Shown here in pieces: positions 12,255 to 23,166 of a DNA stretch of 64,000 bases. The notes beneath the pieces are model-generated. The model worked only from the letters and a program-made list of their open reading frames with translations, had not been told where the DNA came from and ran no database searches. The position numbers and the translations under genes were made by a program. The DNA comes from Alitta virens (lineage: Eukaryota; Annelida; Polychaeta; Phyllodocida; Nereididae). Numbering within the stretch: the stretch's first letter is position 1; every line of letters begins with the position of its first letter. The stretch covers positions 4,679,001-4,743,000 of the forward strand of contig OW028577.1 in the NCBI GenBank assembly GCA_932294295.1, read 5' to 3'.

Positions 12255-12850
12255 AAATTCTCAAATATTTGAGGCTCCAGCTAGTGACTTCCAGCTACCT
12301 GGCAATCTCCCAGCTGCAGTGCTTGCTATTTTTCAAATTATTGAGGCTCCAGCTAGTGACCTCCAGCTAGCTGGCAGTCTCCCAGCTGCAGTGGGGATGC
12401 TTGCTATTTTTCAAATTATTGAGGCTCCAGCTAGTGACCTCCCGCTAGCTGGCAATCTCCCAGCTGCAGTGGGGAAGCTTGCTATTTTTCAAATTATTGA
12501 GGCTCCAGCTAGTGACCTCCGGCTAGCTGGCAGTCTCCCAGCTGCAGTGGGGATGCTTTCTATTTTTCAAATTATTGAGGCTCCAGCTAGTGACCCCCAG
12601 CTAGCTGGCAGTCTCCCTGCTGCAGTGGGGATGCTTGCTATTTTTCAAATTATTCAGGCTCCAGCTAGTGACCTCCAGCTAGCTGGCAGTCTCCCAGCTG
12701 CAGTGGGGATGCTTGCTATTTTTCAAATTATTGAGGCTCCAGCTAGTGAACTCCAGCTAGCTGGCAGTCTCCCAGCTGCAGTGGGGATGCTTGCTATTTT
12801 TTGCAACTTATTGAGGCTTCAGTTAGTGACCTCCTGCTAGCTTGCAGTCT
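12255..12850. repeat. 78-bp minisatellite with an open 26-residue frame
   Basis: Units are spaced exactly 78 bp (GAGGCTCC starts at 12343, 12421, 12499 and 12577, with the pattern continuing). There are about seven copies with degraded edges. Because 78 is divisible by three, a forward frame stays open from 12319 to 12840 and would repeat a 26-residue unit containing MLAIFQIIEAP and LAGSLPAAVG. No promoter, splice context or family match supports a protein, so I call it a minisatellite. The spacing is certain; coding is doubtful. Confidence 0.9.
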
Positions 12851-14081
12851 CCAAGCTGCACTGAAAGTGTGATACAGCTGTTCTTTTATATACTCCCTCT
12901 CATCTGGCTTTATTATCTAGCATTTATTGACATTCAAAAGTAGAGATACATAAGGAAAAATGCAGTGTTTTTACAAAATAATTTCTAGATCTATTTATTT
13001 TACCACTTTCAGTCATAAACAGACTTCAGTAGAAATAATGACAAAATATACAGACAATCATTAGCCTGAATCATCCTGCCTCCATTTTTGCCATTGTTAG
13101 GCCTCTCTGGCCTAACATAACAATACCAGCTGGAAAAATTAGGGGAAAATTTACAGCTGGGTGGTAGGCTTAGATGGAAATGTCAGCTGGCTAAGAAAGT
13201 TGCTAACTGGGTAAATTGAATTGGCTGGCTGGCTAAGACGGTTGCTAGCTGGGTGAATTTAATTGGCTCGCTGGCTTAGAAAATAGACATCAATGGGCTG
13301 GCTGGCACCAGTGCTTATGCAGTAGCTGGTAAGTCAGAAAAATGAATAACAGATGAATGTTTCCTAGACTGACAACTTTTCAAAATCTATTGTCTATGAA
13401 ACATAGAAAGTGAATATCAGCCTGCTAGCCAGCCTTTGTAAAATTTTCTGGTGGTGTGCTCCTGCTAGGTTAGATCTTACAGCAGCATTGGTGCCAGTTC
13501 AAATAATTTCTTAAGGCAGCAGAAACCTCTCCCTTATGCTGATAAGTACTTTTATATGGACAGCCAAGTAGTACTTGGTTACTGATGTATCTTAGTGGCG
13601 CTACGTCACCTTGAAGATGATTCTCCTGGACTAGCTACTATATAGAAATTGTGCAAAGTGTCCAAAGGACCTGCCTTTCTGTAGGAGAATGAGTTAGGTA
13701 GTCAGGGTGGGGTTACCGTTGCTAGCTGACTGTTCACAGTCCCTTGATAACTCCAGCCTCCACTTGGTGGCTAAAGCGTTTCGCGATTGCACTCCCCTCT
13801 AATGGCAGAAATGAGATATTAGCCTCTGGTGTCCAGAGAGGCTTGCTAGACTATTGTGATGGCCCAGAGGTACACTCTTTCCACAAAGCAGCCATGCGGG
13901 CATTTTTGACACATTGACCTCACTTTGTACTCAGATATTGTATTTGACTTCATCAGTAGACAATGGCCATGGTGAGGTCAGAGTGCAAGAACAAGGAGAA
14001 GTAATGATGTCATAATATAAGACGTAATCAAAATGAGTTCAATGAGGCCAAAATGCCAACATGGTTGCAATGCGAAAGGAG
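12851..14081. other. Non-coding stretch with short diverged repeats
   Basis: A repeat of about 46 bp (GGCTGGCTAAGA ... TTGCTAACTGGGTAAATT) occurs two to three times at 13170-13290. Otherwise I see no gene or recognisable element. Confidence 0.5.
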
Positions 14082-14094
14082 CAGTATACCTTGT

Positions 14095-15119
14095 GTGTGT
14101 GTGTGAGTTATTGTTTAACGCCTCATCAGCACCTGAGTGGGCTATGTAGAGGCTCTCTAGGTTAAGATTGATTAACTATATTTGGTAGTAGAAACCAGAA
14201 GCATATATAATTGTCTGGGTTGGATATCTGGTAAAGAGATGTTGTAAGGTATTAGCTTGAAATAAAGGTCTTCTAAAGCGTTGTAAGTGGCTGCAATCTA
14301 ATAAAATATGTTTGATTGTTAGGGGGCACCGACAACTCTGGCATACCGGTGCCGGTTCATTGACTAAAAGGTGTAAATGTGTAAGTCTTGAATGTCCTAT
14401 GAGGCATCTGTGATATATTCCTTGATCTTTGCGAGTATTGAACCTACTAGGTATTTTATTTTGAATGCAAGGTAAGATTGAATGCAACTTGTTGTTATTA
14501 CATTCATTCCATTGTCTTTGCCAGCAAGACATGATAAAACATTTTATAGTCATTTTAAAATCAGTGTATGGAATGGTAAAATCAGTTATCTCTTTTGTAA
14601 GAGCCCTTTTTGCTGCCAGGTCTGCTTTTTCATTCCCTTCAATGCCAGCGTGTCCAGGAATCCAGCAGAATACTATGTCTTTGTATTCGTGAAGATAGAA
14701 ATACTTAATAAGAACATCTAAGATCCCAGGGTTATCAAGTTGTTTATTTTGGATTGCTTGAAGAGCAGATTTGGAATCAGAACAGATAACATAACGATCT
14801 GATTCTGAGTCCTCGATGTTCTTTAAGGCAAGGTAAATAGCTGTTAATTCTGCAGTGTATATTGAGCAGTGGTCTGGAAGACGACATTCAGCTATAACGG
14901 TTTTATAAGAAGTGACTGCACAGCCTACTCGTCTTTCCATTTTTGAGCCATCTGTGTATAGAAATTTGTACGAATCATATTTAAACCTTATACTATAAAA
15001 TAGGTTTTGATAGTCTACCGGATTGGTTTCGCTTTTCTTAAGCTCTGCCAAATCTAGTATAACTTTCGGGACTGGGAGAATCCATGGCGGAATGGGTGGT
15101 GCTTCCGTCTCGGCAATGA
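14095..15119 (-). mobile_element. 5'-truncated LINE with RNase H domain
   Basis: The insertion is bounded by a 13-bp target duplication, CAGTATACCTTGT, at 14082-14094 and 15120-15132. The 3' end on the minus strand is a (CA)n tail. It contains one open frame (next entry) and a 3' UTR of about 80 bp that recurs alone at 218-312. Target duplication plus 5' truncation show target-primed retrotransposition. The intact duplication and open frame suggest a fairly recent event. Confidence 0.92.
14176..15115 (-). CDS. LINE pol C-terminus: RNase H and Cys/His domain (fragment)
   Basis: The open frame continues to the 5' truncation point of the element at about 15115; its first internal Met is at 15051 (291 residues to the stop). 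Visible RNase H motifs are YTDGSK, the Glu in YTAELTAIYLAL, the Asp in CSDSKSALQAI, and PGHAGIEGNEKAD. A terminal Cys-rich motif follows (CQSCRCPLTIKHILLDC), as in I/Jockey-type LINEs. Endonuclease and reverse transcriptase are missing, so the fragment cannot move by itself. No gene start is implied; this is residual coding sequence. Confidence 0.88.
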
Positions 15120-15162
15120 CAGTATACCTTGTACCTCGCTAGAGCCAATGTAGGAAACAATT

Positions 15163-15986
15163 AAGTTTCATAAAATACGGTCGACCCTATACGTCTGTAG
15201 CGACCTGTACCTGACTGTGGTCTAAACATGCTAAAGCCAGCGGCTTCTGTCCACTTCTATAGCTAATAATCGGCTTACATCTATCACCAGATAAATATAA
15301 ACCTTGGTAAATGTAAGAAATTAATCTAATATATCATAAATATGCAATATTTAGTTCACATAGCCTGAAGATTGAAACAGGTCGACACCATAAACCAATA
15401 ATTCCTGCTCCAAATAGAATATGTGAAAAGTGTACGTTAAACTTTGTAGAAGACGAAATTCACTGTTTGATTGTCTGTCCTGGTAATGAGCAACACCGTG
15501 TTAACCTTTTTTTGAATGCAACTAAATTTATTAACAACTTCTTGTCTCTAGATGATATAACTAAGTTTACAGCAATAATGACAAACAAGGAACCTGAGTT
15601 ATTAATTAGTTTAGGAAAGTTTCTCCTTCAAGCTGATGTGTAGAGAAAACCATCTCCTGTATCCACACAGTTATTAATTTAGTTTATTAGTTTATTAGTT
15701 ATGATGTGCTTGTCATGTTTTGGACTTTGAGAGTGAAATGTTTTTATTAGCGGCTTGTATTTTTTTCTATTGTGTATGTGGATTTTAAACACGTATTATA
15801 AGTTAACTTGGTGGCTGGAACCTTGATTATTGAAATTTTATTGCTTTCTGTACTTACATTAATGTCTCTTTCATGTTATCTTTTAACTGAATGACATATG
15901 TATCATTTATGATATTTTACATGTCAATAAAATCTATATATATATATATATGTACTTTTAGATCCGGTTTTGAGTAGCAAGCTATG
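15163..15986. mobile_element. MITE family A, copy 2, split by a LINE insertion
   Basis: The left part, 15163-15334, matches the copy at 1146. The match resumes at about 15950 with the GTACTTTTAGATCCGG segment and stops near 15986. The inserted 0.6 kb is the LINE fragment at 15335-15949, so the MITE is older than the LINE. Confidence 0.75.
15335..15949 (+). mobile_element. 5'-truncated LINE fragment (pol C-terminus and 3' UTR)
   Basis: Forward translation of about 15342-15643 reads SHSLKIETGRHH ... RICEKCTLNFVEDEIHCLIV then CPGNEQHR, the C-terminal Cys/His motif of LINE pol proteins. It continues open to a stop near 15643. A 3' UTR of about 300 bp follows and ends in AATAAAATC plus a (TA)n tail. 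It belongs to a different family from the LINE at 14095. It sits inside MITE family A copy 2. Confidence 0.8.
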
Positions 15987-15989
15987 ACA

Positions 15990-16147
15990 TTCTGGGAGTG
16001 GGTGGGTGGATTAGGGCTATACGTCCTGTATTTCGGCACCTGATGAGCTAATTAGGACAGGCAGGGACCATGGCAATGAGACGAAGAATGAAACAGCCAT
16101 CCAACATAGGCTCAACCGGGAATTGAACCCGGGACCCAGTGGTCGAA
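15990..16147 (-). mobile_element. tRNA-derived SINE, copy 2 (truncated)
   Basis: It matches the body of the SINE at 518-706 and includes the B box, but lacks the A-box end of the tRNA-like head. Confidence 0.7.
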
Positions 16148-16335
16148 ATTCCATATTTTTGCACGTATGCCTTGTAACCCTGTCCTGTGGACAGGGGACT
16201 TGTAGCTAAGTTGCAAGGGGCAGCCATGCAGGGCTGGTGTTCAAAGACTTGGTGTTGAACCCTTTTCAGTGACCGAAATTGAAGCTGGAGAGGGCCTGAT
16301 TTTAAACTTGTAGAAGTGTCATCATACCTGCTGGC

Positions 16336-16645
16336 AAACCAGCCAAGGATTTAACTAGAATAATACATAGTTGTCTCACGTGTTGCAAGCCACCCAAGGA
16401 TCTAACTAGGATGCATCCAAAGTTGTCTCATGTGTTGCAAGCCACCCAAGGACCTAACTAGGATGCATCCATAGTTGTCTCACGTGTTGTAAGCCAGCCA
16501 AGGATCTAACTAGGTTGCATCCAGTTGTCTCATGTGTTGCAAGCCAGCCAAGGATCTAACTAGGTTGCATCCAGTTGTCTCACGTGTTGCAAGCCAGCCA
16601 AGGATCTAACTTGGTTGCATCCATAGTTGTCTCACGTTTTGTAAC
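16336..16645. repeat. 50-53 bp minisatellite, about six copies
   Basis: Units containing CCAAGGATCTAACTAGG, then TTGTCTCACGTGTTGCAAG, recur at about 16343, 16393, 16445, 16498, 16548 and 16598, with small length differences. There is no open frame across the array. Confidence 0.88.
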
Positions 16646-17155
16646 ACCCTATTATTTTGCCAAACGGGCCAGGCATCATGTCACCAGATCAATTGTTTAA
16701 GATGCTTATTGAGAATTAGGACCCTGGTACAGACTTGGTGCATCCGGGCTGTGGCTTCACTTCAGTAACACATTTCTAAAGAAGCCAACTTAGAAGATCC
16801 CAAATTTTGTAATCCAATGGAAAATCTGACATGCAACGGAGGAAACACGATGCTAAATAAACCCTTCTTAAAACTGAACTTCAAGAATTGGTCCATTGGA
16901 TGAAAATCACAGAACGTTTAATTTACAGTCCATTTAGATTGCCTATCCACTTTCAAAATCATTACCCGATATCAACATGCAGGTTGATGTTGCCATTGAA
17001 GGCAAAATAGGATCACTAAAAGGCCACCATCTCACGTTCCCGCAGTTTTCCCTGACTGGAAAACCAAACTGATTATCCTAATTTTCCCCGAATTCCAGAA
17101 TAGCCAGCAAATTTATAGAAAACCTGTGTAACAAAATTAAAGTTATAAGAAAGCA

Positions 17156-17161
17156 TTTATT
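17156..17161 (-). promoter_or_regulatory. Polyadenylation signal AATAAA for MRPL34
   Basis: TTTATT on the plus strand is a canonical AATAAA on the minus strand, about 60 bp after the MRPL34 stop codon. Confidence 0.6.
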
Positions 17162-17222
17162 GTGAAACGAAATGCACAGAAAACCATTGTGAATTGTCCA
17201 TTAAATATTTTAATAATTTCCA

Positions 17223-17561
17223 CTAAAACTGGCCATGATACAAGTAAGTTCTTCCTTTTAGAAAGCGCTTCCACAAACACTCAACGTGTCTTCTTTGCCT
17301 CGTCCTTTTTTCAAAATTGAGTTTCTTGTAACGTTTGTATGGATTAGGCCTGTACCATTTGCGCACTATAGTCCTCACAGGCTGAAAATTGTGACCGCTA
17401 ATATTGCTGTCAACAACTCTCTGTAGAATACCAGAAGAGGGAGACACAGTCTGTAATGGCAAATTCCTTCCGAAGATTGCTGAACTGAACCATCGAGTTT
17501 GTGGAGTCCCTTGACATAATCTGCAACATGGAATGCCAACATTAAATTTTTCAATAAGCAT
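17223..17561 (-). CDS. MRPL34: Mitochondrial large-subunit ribosomal protein bL34m
   Basis: A single uninterrupted frame of 112 residues. The last 41 residues align without gaps with bL34 as I recall it: Y-P-N near the start (WYRPNPYKRYKK), a basic middle, and the terminal signature KRFLKGRTYLYH, which parallels RRMLKGRKSLSH at the end of human MRPL34. The N-terminal 70 residues are poorly conserved and include scattered Arg/Lys, consistent with a mitochondrial import presequence. An in-frame TAG lies five codons before this Met, so it is the first possible start unless an upstream exon exists; the TTTAG just upstream could be an acceptor. bL34m is a small rRNA-binding protein of the mitoribosome. 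The assignment rests on the 41-residue C-terminus. Confidence 0.72.
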   Translation of the reverse strand: MLIEKFNVGIPCCRLCQGTPQTRWFSSAIFGRNLPLQTVSPSSGILQRVVDSNISGHNFQPVRTIVRKWYRPNPYKRYKKLNFEKRTRQRRHVECLWKRFLKGRTYLYHGQF

Positions 17562-17599
17562 GTGAGAGGCTTTCTAAATTTAACACAACAATCCAAAGG

Positions 17600-18900
17600 C
17601 TACGAAGCAATCGAAGCTACATTAAATTACAATGTGATATTATAATATATAATAACTAAGGCTTAGTAAACACCATTTAATTAATGGCTCTGTAATTTTG
17701 GTAGGTAATGCAACTGAATCTGCTAAGTTGGTCCAATCGATACATTTTAATCCGGTACTATTAAAGGAAGAACTAAATTTTAAAGGCTTAGACTAAGTTA
17801 GACTGCAGCTGCACTACAAAACCAGAACCTGGAACACACACAGGTCACAAGAAACTGGCATGCTCAGGAAGAAACAAGGCACTTATTTCTAAAATGATGC
17901 ATGAGATTACCTCTCTAAGTTGCTTCCAACTGTTCTGCACATAAAATTTCGACAAACACCCAATAATGACATCATGAAGTAGGGTTTGATCTTCACTATT
18001 GCCCAAAGTCACAAACACAACATGCTTTGCTAAAGTTCTTTCATAACACTGCAGATGGCGCTGAACATCTATTAACGTTCAAGGCGCCACCAGTGGCAGG
18101 CTTCATAGACTACATAGATGTGATTAATTAAAAAAAGATGACAATGAACAATTGAACATTTTAAAAGCTATATGCATTTATTCTGTATAACAATTGATAG
18201 GCACGTCAAATAAGAAATAGATATTATATAACCTAATTAGCCTAGGCCCCAGATTTTATCTGGATAAAGTGAGCTGATTATTGCTGCTGAATCAATGAAG
18301 GAAATTATACATAACACCAAAAAAAAAACCTTTAATTAACTGAAGCAAAGAAATAAATGTATAATATACATATAGGGCTGTACACCGGTTCTCGATATAC
18401 ATACAGTTTGTATCAGTACAAGGATAACGATTGGGAATTGATAATCGTTATTCATAATAGCGATACAATTAAACCATATGCAGAGTGGCGTTTTCGAGCT
18501 AATTAGACAACAGCTACGCAGATGCCCCAGTGATTTTGAAAAACAAATATCAACCCACTTTCATTACAACGACATTAACAAACAGTCTGTCATAGAGATT
18601 TGTTTAAGATATCTTATTGTTAATTGTCATTAATTATTATTTGTTAATGTAAGCTTCGCTTAGGCATACAGTCCTAGTATAACATATACATGCATGGTTC
18701 TGTATATTTTACAATAAATATATCAAATTGCATTTTTAATAAGATTTCCATAGTAATTTTACTTCATGTAGAAATATGTAGAATTTACATACACATACAT
18801 ACACAGTGCATTATATGCACCCACCTATCTGACCTCATTAACCTCTTTACAAAATAAAAATACATAATACAAATATAATTTCATTTGCTATTATGCATAT
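17600..18900. other. Intergenic, no feature recognised
   Basis: AT-rich DNA between MRPL34 and CREG. The strand-appropriate AATAAA at 18177-18182 (TTTATT on plus) could end a long CREG transcript, but this is weak. Confidence 0.4.
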
Positions 18901-18946
18901 ATACATGTGTATCACAGAGTTAAACTTTAAAAAAGAAAATAACTGA

Positions 18947-20449
18947 TCATATTTTGGCTTTGAAATAGTCCTCCACTGGCAGATGAGTTGCCCCTCCATA
19001 ATAGTCAAGTAAACAGATGGCCGTCAGATTTAATTTAAGAAATTTCCAATCTGCAAAGAGGAAAAGAAAATAATGCACATGTTAATCAAACATAATCTGC
19101 AAAATAAATATTGTAATTAGGACACTTAATGGATGAAATTGTAAATACTTTTTTTCAACAATTATTTTTCACACTACTTAAATAATATATACATTCAAGT
19201 CTACACAGCAAAGTCATGTCTCAATGTCCATCACAAGATATGTTCTTACTACGATTTATTTTCAGCAATATTTACACCAATCATAGTAATACACTGTATC
19301 TTAAATTACCATGTGATGTTGGCCAACTTTTCATAGCTGGATGACGGGAAAACAAAGAATACTTGGCAAACTTCTCTTCTTGGCTGTCCTTAACAGGGAT
19401 GATCTGCAAAAGTAAATTTATAAGCAAGTTTTCAAAACACAAATTAGCGATGATACTACATGCAATTCTCAGTCGATCATCTTTATATAAAGCCTGGCAA
19501 AACAAGTTTCAATACAATTTTCATCATTCTTTCCAAACAAAAGAAATGCATAAATTGTGCTCAACAAATTTTTGTTGTCTAAATGAAGTCTTATTCTTTT
19601 GTGTCAATACACTGATGAACAGTGACGATCAACAAAACCATAATTCTAGCTCATTTAGTCAACATCAGAAGCTCTTAATCATTAGTAATAAACTAGTGAG
19701 CAGAAAACAAGTCAAAGTGTATTTTAATGTTATTTAATGCAGTTTAAAAAATGTAATCAGTGTAACATACCCTGCCCATTAAAGTAACACGCGAGCAAAC
19801 CGGCTCTTCGGGGTCCAGTGCCTGATTTTGACAATAGTCACTCTCTGCTTGGCTTAAGAACAGTGAAACGGAACTGTTGTATGCAACATTATGGTACGTA
19901 TCGGACAATGGTGACATGTAAAAATAGTGTGTTCCGGTGCTGTTTCCAAGCGGTCCATCACTGATGCTCTGCAGCGTTCCAAATGGAACATAGCCAAAAT
20001 CAGGAGAAATTGCAGACACCACTCCCCAATCGGCATAGTGGGCCAGGTAACGTGCTGAAATTAACCAAATATAGAAAGATTAGTCTATTAATAGGTCTAC
20101 TCTGATGTAGTCTATTAATAGCTAATTATAACATATTTCCTGTCATTAAATCAGCTAATATCCTGTTCACTTAACCAGTTAACAACTATTTATTTATTGC
20201 CCCAAAAAACCAAGCACTATCTACAAAATACTTCATTAACACTGTCACAATTTAAACATTGTCAAATCCACCCAAATAATTCTGATATTCTTGTCACTTT
20301 AATGAAATCAACAATGATATATATAACTTGCCCATTTTTGCTTTCTCTGTCCATGATGGTGGAGGTGGCCAGGATTTCCCACATAAAGCAGTCGACAGAA
20401 GAGCACACAGTCCAATCAGGACATTGCAAACCACATTTTGAAGTTGCAT
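18947..20449 (-). CDS. CREG1: CREG family glycoprotein (cellular repressor of E1A-stimulated genes)
   Basis: Complete four-exon gene, 199 residues: 20332-20449, 19771-20054, 19310-19403, 18947-19050. Exon 1 encodes a signal peptide (MQLQNVVCNVLIGLCALL, then a cleavage-like STALCG), giving a secreted or endolysosomal protein. Exon 2 holds the FMN-binding-like split-barrel core: ARYLAHYADWG, SDGPLGNSTGTHYFYMSP, then YCQNQALDPEEPVC. Exon 3 has KYSLFSRHPAMKSWPTSH and exon 4 WKFLKLNLTAICLLDYYGG. Family length is about 200-220. CREG proteins are dimeric glycoproteins tied to lysosomal maturation and growth control; they lack oxidoreductase activity. NST, NSS and NLT sequons are visible. Oddity: intron 1 must use a GC donor (G|GCAAGT), because the nearest GT would shift the frame. 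CREG1 versus CREG2 is not resolved. Confidence 0.93.
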
Positions 20450-20639
20450 TTTCCTTGAATAACAAAACTACAACGATGTCACTACACAACTGTCCAAGAC
20501 AGGACAGAAATCATTGCTAATCAGTTCATCAGCTGACCTCTGCTCTTGTTTTTGTTGTTATTCAAGCAAAACACACAGAGTGCCAGCACTTGCTGTAACA
20601 ACCAGTGGCGCCACACCAAGGATTATTTCCAAAGTATTT

Positions 20640-23166
20640 CCTGGGGCGGATCTAGACCTATTCATCAGTCCCTACATGTAGGGCGGATCCATATATTTTC
20701 ACGCCGGGGATCATAATTACAACTGGTGCAAAGCAACGAAGCAGAGCATATAATGCATTCAAAACGCGAAATATCCTTTGGGGCATTTCCACATATTTTC
20801 GCACACTGACGACAGTGAATATATCAGTGTTATGTGATACGGATATATAGAATTACCCTGGTACCTGGTCATAGACTGCAAATTGCCCCATTTCCAACAA
20901 TGAGCATAGGCAAATGTAGGGTGCACACAACCCACCTCTCCTTTTAAAAAAAAAAAAAATGTGTAGCTATGACCCCAGAGGGTTTAGCCTTGGCTGCTTG
21001 CTGTCACTACTCTCCCCACCTCATCACTAATTCCTAGCTCCACCCCTGATACGGCATATATTTCAAAAGTTTCAATAGAACTTAAGCACACCACCAAAAT
21101 GCTGGTTAGTGTAACCCCTCCTTAAAAATGTGAAAATGCAAGCTGGCAATTCATAGTTTTTGTGCAACACAAGTCATCAAAAACAGCTTTAAAATCAATC
21201 AAATAACAAAAAAAGAAAAATTAGGCGTCAATGAACACATGCTTCATAGGCCTATATTTCAAGCAATGTCCAAATATTACACATTATATATTAATAAGCA
21301 ACAAACAGTAAGACATTTAATTCACCATGTTTAATAGAGTAACAGAAAAATCATAAGATTACATTTATCACCTCCCTTTCTTTAAGCATCAAAGCCTTAA
21401 TCAAATTAATACATAAATAAGTAGCAAGTTCAACTGCAGATCAGAAAATATCTTTATAACTTGCACCTACTGTTTATAATAAAGCAAAACTGTGTACACC
21501 AAATCTGTACTGCTACAAACAGGGCAAGTACCTTGCAACATTTACTCATATAGTACATTCAATATGAATTTTAGCCCCTTTAGCAACTCTTCGTTAAACC
21601 AAATAAAAAATAATCAAATAACTTTCTATTGCTCACGGCCTACATGCAGCCGTTCGAATTAAACAAATTATACGTCAAGAGCTTGGTTATATAATTCATG
21701 ATTATTTAACACGAAACAAGAAAACAACTAGATGGAATTCAGTCCTAAGAGTAGAAGTACAGTTTAAAATATCATAATTATTATATTATGTTGTATTGTA
21801 TCAAATGGTCCTTTATTAAGATGGAAAGAAGGCATATGACTTGTAACACTATTATGAGAATGCGGGCAGGTATCTGATTGGACCGTATATATATATCGTT
21901 AAGCAGTACAATATAGTTATGTACAATTATACACCAAAATGTATACATATGTATAGTAAGCACAAATTTACATGCTTAATAACAATTTGTGCAGCAGCAA
22001 TCATATCATAAGGTATAAACGAAATATCACCACATTTAATTTAACTTTAAACGCTGTGAAAAATATCAAAGAAAACCATTTGGAATGCATGTCGTATTCA
22101 CTGTGTAAGTTAATGAATTTACATGCCGAGTCTTTAAGTTGTTGCATACGACAGAGAAATATTCATACAAGCACTATGTACACAAGTCAAGGGAGAGATG
22201 GTTAGTCTCCTCACAATGTCTCATACAATGATTAAGAGAACCAACTGGTAAGATTTAAGATGAACAAAATATTTGATGATAAGAGAGAACATTGATGCCT
22301 ACACTACAAAATTAATTGACCTCTCTTAAAATATATAATTTCTAAGTACTGCTGTATAAAGGGATATATTTAAACTAGAAACAACACAAGGTGCAGATGG
22401 TCCATCTCGATGAAATAAATTAATGTTAAATACTAGGATGTAATACCCAAGCCTTGTACTTGGCCAGCTATTCGTGATGCATTGGTTTCGCTATATAATT
22501 ACAAATCATCCCGCATTGATGTCAAGATCGCAGTTAAAGTAGCTTTCTACCACTTAGGTCACCATTCTTAGATTAAAATAAACCACATCACTAACTAATT
22601 CTCAAAACATGGGTCAACAACTAATATATAAGTGTAGCATTGAGATAGGCAAGACAGATACTGAACCCCCATATTCAATAGCAACCATTGATTCCCAATA
22701 ACATAGAAATGATTCAGACTTTGCCAACAAAACGTATCCCTAACTTACAGTTTTATAATAGATTATCTAGAGTTTGAAGTAGCGTCATTCTTGAGTAACA
22801 TTCATTAAACAACACAAAAAAAACATTACATTCATGCTTAAAAACATAATATCACTCATATATTATTAAATCAAATGTTAACATCCTTAATTCAAGCTTC
22901 TTCAGTCCCACTGTGGTCAAACATCCACAATGACTATTTGAAGTATATGCTTATTCTTTAGTTTCTACAAATATTCTGCCTATTCAAAGAGGAAAATTTG
23001 AGCTGCAATTTAGATCTAAGCAAAATTCTCCACTTGCATTAATTTCTAACCTCTTGTACTATTAATATAGCAGGGATGAATTACATGATAAACGGCAAAC
23101 TTGTGTTTGTTATAAATTTCACCCAGGAACCCATCAGTTTTATCATTAGAGAAGTTCCTTAGTTCT
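20640..23166. other. Intergenic / SCAMP 3' flank
   Basis: 20640-21130 looks like a degenerate repeat (GGGGCGGATC motifs and an oligo-A run) but I could not match it confidently within the window. The rest is AT-rich with no convincing open frame. Part of 22.4-23.17 kb is presumably SCAMP 3' UTR. Confidence 0.4.
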
